A DNA stretch of 64,000 nucleotides from Albidovulum sediminis (GTDB lineage: Bacteria; Pseudomonadota; Alphaproteobacteria; Rhodobacterales; Rhodobacteraceae). Position numbers and translations under genes: made by a program. The stretch is taken from the NCBI RefSeq assembly GCF_025380365.1, contig NZ_JAOCQF010000001.1, positions 1,662,245 through 1,726,244 of the forward strand. The letters run 5' to 3'. This document shows positions 34,776-41,989 of the stretch, one piece after another. The notes beneath the pieces are model-generated. The model had not been told where the DNA came from. It was given only the letters and a program-made list of their open reading frames with translations, and did not search any database. Within the stretch, counting starts at the first letter, position 1. The number at the start of each line of letters is the position of its first letter.

Positions 34776-35719
34776 CTTTCCTTCACCTTGTTCAGCGCCT
34801 TGACGTAGATCGAGGCGAGGCCGAAGACGGTCACGAAAAGGATGATCGCATAGGCCGAGGCATAGCCCGTGCGCCACTTCTCGAACGCCTCGCGCTTGAG
34901 GTTGATCGAGGTCAGCTCGGTCGTGGACCCAGGCCCACCGCCGGTCAGCTGCACCACGAGGTCGAACATCTTGAAGTTCTCGATCCCGCGGAACAGCACC
35001 GCCAGCATCAGGAAGGGCAGCACCATCGGCAGCGTGATGGTCCAGAACTGCCGCCAGGGCGAGGCGCGGTCGATGGCGGCGGCTTCGTAGATGTAGTCGG
35101 GGATCGAACGCAGCCCGGCCAGGCAGATCAGCATCACGAAGGGCGTCCACATCCAGGTGTCGACGATGACGATGGCCCAGGGCGCCAGTTCGACCGAACC
35201 GATCATCGAGAAGGACGACGGGTCGATACCCGTCACGAACGAGACCGCGTAGTTGAAAAGCCCGATCTGCGGCTGGTAGAGGAAGGTCCAGAAATTGCCG
35301 ACCACGGCGGGCGAAAGCATCATCGGCAGCACGATGATCGTGGTCCAGAGGTCGTTGCCGCGGAACTTGCGGTTGATGAGCCAGGCCAGCGTGAAGCCGA
35401 TCAGCACCTGGAGCAGGATGGTCCAGATCAGGAAATGCGCGGTCGCCTGCATCGTCTGCCAGATGTCCGGGTCGGTCAGGATGCGGGTGTAGTTGCGCAG
35501 GCCCACCCATTCGAGTTCCGCCCCCGCGCGGTTGGCGCGGTAGTTGGTCAGGCTCAGCCGGATCGTCCAGACAAGCGGGAAGATGTTGACGGCGAGCAGC
35601 AGGAAGATGGTCGGCGCCACGAAGATCCAGGCCAGGGTCCGGTCCGACAACCCCCTGACGCGGGATGCGATGGCCGGCGGCGTGGAGGCGGCAACACGCT
35701 CGATCGGGGTGTGGGACAT
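34772..35719 (-). CDS. Sugar/polyol ABC permease (MalF-like)
   Basis: A 315-residue inner-membrane protein. The first helix (about 32-54) contains WIFVAPTIFLLLAVNIFPLV, and the EAA loop is IYEAAAIDRASPWRQFWTITLP. The start at 35719 follows AGAGAGAT. It forms the channel with the MalG-like subunit. A strong stem-loop lies between it and the binding-protein gene upstream, as is common where the binding protein must be made in excess. Confidence 0.9.
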   Translation of the reverse strand: MSHTPIERVAASTPPAIASRVRGLSDRTLAWIFVAPTIFLLLAVNIFPLVWTIRLSLTNYRANRAGAELEWVGLRNYTRILTDPDIWQTMQATAHFLIWTILLQVLIGFTLAWLINRKFRGNDLWTTIIVLPMMLSPAVVGNFWTFLYQPQIGLFNYAVSFVTGIDPSSFSMIGSVELAPWAIVIVDTWMWTPFVMLICLAGLRSIPDYIYEAAAIDRASPWRQFWTITLPMVLPFLMLAVLFRGIENFKMFDLVVQLTGGGPGSTTELTSINLKREAFEKWRTGYASAYAIILFVTVFGLASIYVKALNKVKER

Positions 35720-35740
35720 GATGATCTCTCTGGCCGGGGT

Positions 35741-35768
35741 CGTCGGGGCCACGCGGGCGGCCCCGACG
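35741..35768 (-). other. Intra-operon stem-loop after the binding-protein gene
   Basis: A perfect 10-bp inverted repeat (arms 35741-35750 and 35759-35768, loop 8) directly past the binding-protein stop. Such structures stabilise the upstream mRNA part or partly stop transcription so the binding protein exceeds the permeases. Confidence 0.6.
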
Positions 35769-35783
35769 GCGAGGATAGGCGCT

Positions 35784-37109
35784 TTACAGCTTGCCGTCGT
35801 CCTCGAAGGTTTCGGTCCAGTCCTGGACAAGACCGTCCAGCGCCTCCTGCGCGGTGCCCTGCCCCGCGACCACATAGTCGTGGAAGCGCTTCTGCGTGTC
35901 CTGGAGGAGCGTCGCATAGGACGGCTCGGCCCAGAAGTCCTTCACGATGGCCATGGAATCGAGGAAGGTCTGCGCATAGGGCTGGCTGGCCGGGAAGTCG
36001 GGGGCGAGCGTCACCGCCTTCAGGCAGGAGAAGCCGCCCATCTGCCACCATTTCGCCTGCACGTCCGGCTGGGCGAACCACTTGATGTATTCGAGCGCGG
36101 CATCCTGCTTGGTCGAGTAGGACACGACCGAGATCCCCTGCCCGCCCAGCTGGGCGAACTGTTCGCCGTCCGGGCCGGCCGGGTTGGCGAAGTAGCCGGT
36201 CTTGCCGCCGCCCACGTTGGCATCGCTTTCAAAGCCGGGCCAGGTGAACGCGAAGTTCATCTGCATCGCCACCTGCCCCGACTTGAAGGCGTCGATCCCC
36301 TCGCTCATGTAGCCGTTGGACGACCCCGGCGGCACGCAGCAATCGTAAAGCGCCTTGTAGTATTCGAGGCCGGCAACCGCGCCGGGCGAGTTCACGAAGC
36401 CTTCCATATCGTAGGGCTTGTCCGGGTTCTCGTACTTGAAGCCGAAGGAATAGAGCACGTCCATCGCGCCCATGGTGATGCCTTCGGACCCCCGCTCGGT
36501 GTAGATCGAGGCGCCGTAGACGGTCTTGCCGTCGATGTCGCGGTTCTGGAAGAATTCGGCGATGTCCTTGAGTTCCGCGAAGGTCTTCGGCGCGGCGAGG
36601 TCGTAGCCGTACTTGCCCTTGAACTCCTCCATCAGCTCCGGCCGCTCGAACCAGTCCTTGCGGTAGGTCCAGCCGACCACGTCGCCGAAGGCCGGCAGCG
36701 CCCAGTAGTTCGGGGTGTTCTTCGGCCATTCCGAGTAGCCGGTCACGGTGGCATCGATGAAATCGTCCATCTTGATGCCGTTGGCATCGAAGAAGTCGTT
36801 GAGCTTGATGTAATGGCCGTTCTCGGCCGAGCCGCCGATCCACTGGCTGTCCCCTATCATCAGGTCGCAGAGCTGCCCGCCGGAGTTCAGCTCGTTCAGC
36901 ATCCGGTCGGCGAAGTTGGGCCAGGGCACGAATTCGAAGTGCATCGTGTGGCCGGACTGGGCCTCGAAATCCTTGCTGAGCTCGACGAGCGCGTTGGCCG
37001 GGTCCCACGCGGCCCAGCAAAGTGTCAGATCCTCGGCCTGAGCCCCCGTCGCCGCGAAGCCCGCCACGGCCGCCATGCCGGTGACCGCCAAGAGTCCCTT
37101 GGTCTTCAT
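35784..37109 (-). CDS. Sugar/polyol ABC substrate-binding protein (family 1)
   Basis: A 441-residue periplasmic protein with a Sec signal peptide (about 1-25, cleavage near GAQAED). The extracellular solute-binding family 1 pattern is seen in LNELNSGGQLCDLMIGDS and YKALYDCCVPPGSSNGYMSEG. It is the first gene of the operon, with GGGAGGAAC before the ATG at 37109. Two LacI-like operators lie 74-119 bases upstream. The operon make-up (two ATPases, a kinase of the DhaK type) points to a small polyol or ketose rather than a disaccharide. Confidence 0.9.
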   Translation of the reverse strand: MKTKGLLAVTGMAAVAGFAATGAQAEDLTLCWAAWDPANALVELSKDFEAQSGHTMHFEFVPWPNFADRMLNELNSGGQLCDLMIGDSQWIGGSAENGHYIKLNDFFDANGIKMDDFIDATVTGYSEWPKNTPNYWALPAFGDVVGWTYRKDWFERPELMEEFKGKYGYDLAAPKTFAELKDIAEFFQNRDIDGKTVYGASIYTERGSEGITMGAMDVLYSFGFKYENPDKPYDMEGFVNSPGAVAGLEYYKALYDCCVPPGSSNGYMSEGIDAFKSGQVAMQMNFAFTWPGFESDANVGGGKTGYFANPAGPDGEQFAQLGGQGISVVSYSTKQDAALEYIKWFAQPDVQAKWWQMGGFSCLKAVTLAPDFPASQPYAQTFLDSMAIVKDFWAEPSYATLLQDTQKRFHDYVVAGQGTAQEALDGLVQDWTETFEDDGKL

Positions 37110-37182
37110 TCCCTGTTCCTCCCGTTGTGAGGCCGGTCGGCGCACGGACAGCGGCGACTTCCGGTCATGGCAAGACGGTAAA

Positions 37183-37228
37183 TGAGGTGCGTGCCTTCCG
37201 TAAAGGGATTTTTGAGGTGCGTACCTCA
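37183..37228. promoter_or_regulatory. Pair of LacI-family operator sites
   Basis: Site 2 (37213-37228) is TGAGGTGCGTACCTCA, a near-perfect 16-base palindrome with the central CG typical of LacI-family sites. Site 1 (37183-37198) starts with the same TGAGGTGCGT and has a weaker second half. The centres are 30 bases apart, about three helical turns on one face. A LacI gene is adjacent. Confidence 0.72.
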
Positions 37229-37291
37229 TTTTGAGAATCCCCCGTCGCGACGCACAGGACGTGAATTCATATGTCTGATATTGAAAGACAA

Positions 37292-37307
37292 TTCAGGGCG
37301 CCCTGAA
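37292..37307 (-). terminator. Palindrome after the lacI-type gene, possible terminator
   Basis: TTCAGGGCGCCCTGAA is perfectly self-complementary. On the minus strand it is followed by TTGTCTTTC, a loose T-rich tail, so it could end the LacI transcript. It could instead be an operator, since stems without a loop fold poorly. Confidence 0.4.
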
Positions 37308-37483
37308 CCAGGCCAGACCCGCCCCTCCCTCGGCAGGATGTTACAGCCGGCCCGCCCTCCGGTCGCGATCGGGCTTGCGCGGGACGGATCGCAGCCCGGC
37401 CACGATCACGCGACAAAGGGATGATTCGCGGCAAACCTCCCGCGTCGACCGGCCGGCGCCCTGCCCCGCCGCGCCGCTGACGC

Positions 37484-38512
37484 TCAGGGCAGGTTTTCCT
37501 TCAGGACGATGTCGATGCGGATGCGTTCCTGCGCCTCGAAGATGGGCACGCCGTCGCACTTGGCGCGCAGGACGCGCAGTGCGCTGCGGACAAGGTGGCC
37601 GACGTTCTGGGTGATGACCGCATCGACCTCGTCCTCCAGAAGTGCCCGGTGGGTGACCGGGGTCAGTTCATGCGCGATGACGACCAGTCCCTTCAGGCGA
37701 CCCGAGGCGCGCAGCGCCTGAAGCAGCGGCCGGTTGCCGGGCCCCATGGAATAGACGCCGACCAGATCGGGATGCGCCGCCGCGGCGCGGGCCACCACCA
37801 TCTCCATCCGCGCCGGGTCGTCGCGGCTTTCGATCGAGGGAAGGATGGTGAGTTGCGGAAAGCTTTCCGCCATGACGGCATCGAAACCCAGACGCCGTTC
37901 GATACTGTCGCGCGCCAGCATGGAATTGGTTACAATCAATATCTTGCCCGGTCTGGCGCCGACGAAACGCCCCATCAGGACGCCCGCCGTGCGGCCCGCC
38001 GAAAGGCTGTTGATGCCGACGAAGTGATCCCGCCCCGAGGTGGGCAGGTCGGCCACCAGCGCCACCACCGAAAGCCCCGCCTGCTTCAACCGCGCCACCG
38101 CGTCGCGGACCTGCGGCGTCTCCGGCGCCATGATCGCGACACCGTCGAAATGGTCCGCGGACAGCGAGTTCAGCGCGCGCACGACCGAGTGCGGGTCCTG
38201 CGCCTGCACCGGGACGATGCGGACGATGACCCGGTCTGCCAGCTGCGCGGCCATCGCCTCGTGCAGCGCGGCCTTCAGCGTGCCGACGAACTGGCTGTCG
38301 CCCTCGGGCAGGACGAAGGCGAAGCGGTACTGCGTCTTGCGGGCAAGATTGGCGGCATAGGTGTCGCGCACGTAGCCAAGGCTGCGAACGGCCTCGTTCA
38401 CCCGCTCGATGGTCTTTTCCCGCACCCCGGGGCGGGCGTTCAGCACCCGGTCCACGGTCGCCAGGCTGACCCCCGCCTGCCTTGCGATATCGTGCACCGT
38501 GGGCTTCGACAT
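37484..38512 (-). CDS. LacI family transcriptional regulator
   Basis: A 342-residue repressor. The HTH and hinge (about 2-60) read SKPTVHDIARQAGVSLATV and VLNARPGVREKT, the LacI pattern; a periplasmic-binding-like sugar-sensing domain follows. Two adjacent ATG codons exist (38515, 38512); the second is favoured because GGAGG is then five bases away. It lies upstream of the polyol ABC-kinase operon on the same strand and is the obvious candidate for the operator pair at 37183-37228. The inducer is probably the transported compound. Confidence 0.9.
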   Translation of the reverse strand: MSKPTVHDIARQAGVSLATVDRVLNARPGVREKTIERVNEAVRSLGYVRDTYAANLARKTQYRFAFVLPEGDSQFVGTLKAALHEAMAAQLADRVIVRIVPVQAQDPHSVVRALNSLSADHFDGVAIMAPETPQVRDAVARLKQAGLSVVALVADLPTSGRDHFVGINSLSAGRTAGVLMGRFVGARPGKILIVTNSMLARDSIERRLGFDAVMAESFPQLTILPSIESRDDPARMEMVVARAAAAHPDLVGVYSMGPGNRPLLQALRASGRLKGLVVIAHELTPVTHRALLEDEVDAVITQNVGHLVRSALRVLRAKCDGVPIFEAQERIRIDIVLKENLP

Positions 38513-38788
38513 CATGTCCTCCGTCCAGGCAGGCTAAGGCAGAAGGCTGATGTACGTCAATCATTGCAGCGGCAGGTCCGGACGCAGGCCGGGGCCCGCC
38601 GCGGCACGCGCCACCGCGCCGGACCCGCATGCAGACGGCACCCCGACCGGGCGGCGCGCGCCGGTTCTGCCGAAAAATTGTGCATTCCCGCGAAGCGGCG
38701 GGCGATATTGCAACGATTTCGGGCGCCCCTGCCCGTCTGCCGCATTGAGCCATGGCCCTTTTCGTCAGGGCGCCGCTAGGATGCAGCC

Positions 38789-40210
38789 ATGGGAAACGGT
38801 AGTGTCTTCGACGAGATGTGGGGCAGCGACGGCCAGCTGCGGTCGTCTTACGCGGGCGTCCGGGACTGGCTGGACAGCGAAACCCCCGCCCGGCTGCGCG
38901 CCAAGAGCCGCGAGGCGGAGGACCTCTTCCGCCTGACCGGCATCACCTTCAACGTCTACGGCCGGGCCGAGGCGGAAGAACGGCTGATCCCCTTCGACAT
39001 CGTGCCGCGCGTGATCTCCGCGCGCGAATGGCAGCGCCTCAGCCGCGGGATCGAGCAGCGGGTGCGCGCGATCAACGCCTTCCTGCACGACATCTACCAC
39101 CGGCAGGAGATCATCCGCGCCGGGCGCATCCCGGTCGAGATGATCGCGCGGAACGAGGCGTTCCTGCCGCAGATGATCGGGGTCACGCCGCCGGGCGGGG
39201 TCTACACCCATATCGTCGGCATCGACCTCGTCAGGACCGGCGACGACCAGTTCCACGTGCTCGAGGACAACGCCCGCACCCCCTCGGGCGTCAGCTACAT
39301 GCTCGAGAACCGGGAAACCATGCTGCAGATGTTCCCCGAGCTTTTCGCCCGCAACCGGGTGCAGCCCGTGCAGACCTATCCGGCGAACCTGCGCCGGTCG
39401 CTGGCGGCTTGCGCGCCGCAGGCCAACGGCACGCCCACAGTCGCCGTGCTGACGCCGGGGATCTACAATTCGGCCTATTTCGAACACGCCTTCCTCGCCG
39501 ACGAGATGGGCGTGGAACTGGTCGAGGGGCACGACCTGCGCGTGGTCGACGGCCGCGTGGCGATGCGCACGACCGAGGGCTACAAGCCGATCGACGTCCT
39601 CTACCGGCGGGTGGACGACGCCTTTCTCGACCCGCTCAACTTCAACCCGGAAAGCACGCTCGGCGTTCCCGGCATCATGGACGTCTACCGCGCGGGCGGC
39701 ATCACCATCGCCAACGCGCCGGGCACCGGGATCGCCGACGACAAGGCCATCTACAGCTACATGCCCGAGATCGTGGAGTTCTACACCGGCGAACGCCCGC
39801 TGCTTGAAAACGTGCCGACCTGGCGCTGCCAGGATCCGGAGGCACTGGCCTATGTGCTCGACAACCTCGCCGACCTGGTGGTGAAGGAGGTTCACGGGTC
39901 GGGCGGCTACGGCATGCTGATCGGTCCGACCGCCAGCCGGAAGGAAATCGCCGCCTTCCGCGAAAAGCTGAAGGCGCGGCCCGGCAACTACATCGCGCAG
40001 CCGACGCTGTCCTTGTCCACCGTGCCGATCTTCACCCGCGCGGGCCTGGCGCCGCGCCACGTCGACCTGCGCCCCTTCGTGCTGGTCAGCCCCGGCAACA
40101 TTCACATCACGCCGGGCGGGCTGACGCGGGTGGCGCTGAAGAAGGGCTCGCTGGTGGTGAACTCGTCGCAGGGCGGCGGCACCAAGGACACCTGGGTGCT
40201 GGAGGACTGA
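38789..40210 (+). CDS. Circularly permuted ATP-grasp protein (DUF404/407 type)
   Basis: A 473-residue cytosolic protein of the circularly permuted ATP-grasp type 2 family. Recognisable stretches are HVLEDNARTPSGVSYMLENR and VVKEVHGSGGYGMLIGP, the latter providing nucleotide-binding lysine and Gly-loop residues. The family is predicted to form amide bonds in a peptide-tagging or small peptide synthesis system together with alpha-E and transglutaminase-like proteins, the two genes that follow here. The substrate has not been established. Five bases separate it from the next gene. Confidence 0.9.
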   Translation: MGNGSVFDEMWGSDGQLRSSYAGVRDWLDSETPARLRAKSREAEDLFRLTGITFNVYGRAEAEERLIPFDIVPRVISAREWQRLSRGIEQRVRAINAFLHDIYHRQEIIRAGRIPVEMIARNEAFLPQMIGVTPPGGVYTHIVGIDLVRTGDDQFHVLEDNARTPSGVSYMLENRETMLQMFPELFARNRVQPVQTYPANLRRSLAACAPQANGTPTVAVLTPGIYNSAYFEHAFLADEMGVELVEGHDLRVVDGRVAMRTTEGYKPIDVLYRRVDDAFLDPLNFNPESTLGVPGIMDVYRAGGITIANAPGTGIADDKAIYSYMPEIVEFYTGERPLLENVPTWRCQDPEALAYVLDNLADLVVKEVHGSGGYGMLIGPTASRKEIAAFREKLKARPGNYIAQPTLSLSTVPIFTRAGLAPRHVDLRPFVLVSPGNIHITPGGLTRVALKKGSLVVNSSQGGGTKDTWVLED

Positions 40211-40215
40211 CCGCG

Positions 40216-41154
40216 GTGCTGGGCAAGACGGCGAACGGGCTCTTCTGGATGTACCGCTACCTCGAACGGGCGGAGAACACCGCGCGGCTGATCGAGACAG
40301 GCCAGCGCATCGCGCTGACCCGGACGGGGGCGGGCGACGGGGAATGGCGGTCGGTCCTGCAGACCGCGGGCGTCTCGTCAAGCTACGATGCCGGCCACGG
40401 CAGCCTGACCAAGGATCAGGCGATCGACTGGATGCTGCGGTCCAAGGACAACCCCTCCTCCGTCCTCTCGTCGCTGGAAGCGGCGCGGCAGAACGCGCGC
40501 ATGGTGCGCACCGCGCTGACCCATGACGTCTGGGAGGCGACGAACGGCACCTGGATGTGGGCGCGCGACCTGCTGTCGCGCAAGGTGGCCGAGCGTGACC
40601 TGCCCAAGGTGCTGCACGGGGTGCGCGAACGCGCGGCCCTTGTCCGCGGCGCCACCGACGGCACGATGCTGCGCAACGACATCTACGATTTCCTCCGCCT
40701 CGGCACCTTCCTCGAACGCGCTGACAACACCGCCCGCATCCTCGACGTGAAGTATTACGTCCTTCTGCCCTCGGTCGCGGCGGTGGGCAGTTCGATCGAC
40801 AACGTGCAGTGGGAAACGATCCTCCTGTCGGTCTCCGCGCGCGGCGGCTTCCGTATGGAATACGGATCGAACGCCACCCCGCGCGACATCGCGCAGTTCC
40901 TCATCCTCGACCGGCGGATGCCGCGCAGCCTGCGCTTCTGCATCGGCAAGATGTGTGACAACCTCGGCTACCTCGTCACCAGTTACGGCAGCCGGCCGCC
41001 GTCGCACGACAGGATCGACGACCTGCGGGCCTGCCTTGAGGTCGACATCGAGACGATCTTCGACTCCGGCCTGCACGAGTTCATCCAGAAGCTGCTGCGC
41101 CGTCTCGGCGACCTCGGCCGCCAGATCGAGATCGACTACAGGTTCACCGAATAG
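40216..41154 (+). CDS. Alpha-E domain protein (DUF403)
   Basis: A 312-residue all-helical protein. The start is a GTG at 40216, five bases after the ATP-grasp stop, beginning VLGKTANGLFWMYRYLERAE, the conserved N-terminus of the alpha-E family. ERAENTAR near the N-terminus and ERADNTARILDVKYY near the middle are internal repeats of the motif. It is a constant partner of the permuted ATP-grasp enzyme and transglutaminase, but its chemistry is unknown. Confidence 0.9.
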   Translation: MLGKTANGLFWMYRYLERAENTARLIETGQRIALTRTGAGDGEWRSVLQTAGVSSSYDAGHGSLTKDQAIDWMLRSKDNPSSVLSSLEAARQNARMVRTALTHDVWEATNGTWMWARDLLSRKVAERDLPKVLHGVRERAALVRGATDGTMLRNDIYDFLRLGTFLERADNTARILDVKYYVLLPSVAAVGSSIDNVQWETILLSVSARGGFRMEYGSNATPRDIAQFLILDRRMPRSLRFCIGKMCDNLGYLVTSYGSRPPSHDRIDDLRACLEVDIETIFDSGLHEFIQKLLRRLGDLGRQIEIDYRFTE

Positions 41155-41157
41155 ACC

Positions 41158-41955
41158 ATGCGCCTCAGGATCAGCCACACCACCCGCTACCGCTTCGACG
41201 AACCCGTGGGCTTCGGCCTGCAGCAACTGCGCAAGACACCGAAATCCAGCCACAACCAGCAGGTCGAGGCTTGGGCGACCACGATTTCTGGCGGCCGGAA
41301 GGAGCTTTCCTTCACCGACCACCACAACAACGTGGTCGAACTGATCGGCCTCGACCGCGGCGCCACCACGCTCGAGGTGACGAGCGAGGGCATCGTCGAG
41401 GTCGCCCAGACGCATGGCGTGGTCGGCCCCCATGCCGGGCCCGCGCCGCTCTGGCTTTACCGCACGGTCACGCCCCGGACCGAGGCGAAGGCGGGTGTCC
41501 GGGCGCTGCTGCGCCGGGTCGAGGGCGGGAACGATCTGGCCCGTCTGCACGGCCTGATGCAGGTGGTCCACGATGCCGTCGTCTACGAGACCGGCGCATC
41601 GCAGCCGGACTGGAGCGCGGAGGACGCGCTTTCGGCGGGCCGCGGGGTCTGCCAGGACCACAGCCACGTCTTCCTCGCCGCCGCGCGCGAGATGGGGTTC
41701 CCCGCGCGCTATGTGTCGGGCTACCTGATGCTCGACGACCGGGTCGCGCAGGACGCGATGCACGCCTGGGCCGAGGCGCATGTCGACGGGCTGGGCTGGG
41801 TGTCCTTCGATGCAGCCAACTGCGTTTCGGCAGACACGCGCTATGTCCGCGTCGCGACCGGGCTCGACTATGCGCAGGCCGCGCCCGTCATCGGCATGCG
41901 CACCGGCGGCGCGGGCGAGGCGCTGTCGGTCCAGATCGAAGTGGCCCAGCAATAG
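41158..41955 (+). CDS. Transglutaminase-like cysteine protease family protein
   Basis: A 265-residue protein with the transglutaminase-like triad: Cys165 in GRGVCQDHSH, His202 in MHAWAEAHV and Asp218 in SFDAAN. An N-terminal beta domain starts RLRISHTTRYRFDEPV. In this gene set it is expected to hydrolyse or transfer amide bonds in the product of the ATP-grasp enzyme. It begins three bases after the alpha-E stop. The proteasome-type peptidase that often follows in other genomes is not present here; the next gene is convergent. Confidence 0.9.
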   Translation: MRLRISHTTRYRFDEPVGFGLQQLRKTPKSSHNQQVEAWATTISGGRKELSFTDHHNNVVELIGLDRGATTLEVTSEGIVEVAQTHGVVGPHAGPAPLWLYRTVTPRTEAKAGVRALLRRVEGGNDLARLHGLMQVVHDAVVYETGASQPDWSAEDALSAGRGVCQDHSHVFLAAAREMGFPARYVSGYLMLDDRVAQDAMHAWAEAHVDGLGWVSFDAANCVSADTRYVRVATGLDYAQAAPVIGMRTGGAGEALSVQIEVAQQ

Positions 41956-41989
41956 GGGCGGCGGCGCGGCGTCCGACCCCTTCGGCGCG

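Larger units (their letters stand above)
37110..37483. other. Intergenic control region of the polyol operon
   Basis: The 374 bases between the LacI gene and the binding-protein gene hold no convincing gene. They contain two operator-like repeats (37183-37198, 37213-37228) and a perfect 16-base palindrome (37292-37307). The stretch 37250-37300 is AT-rich. Confidence 0.6.

Noticed and set aside
37182-37424. An 80-codon plus-strand frame in the polyol control region
   Set aside because: It spans the operators and a palindrome, lacks a ribosome binding site and shows no protein-like composition.
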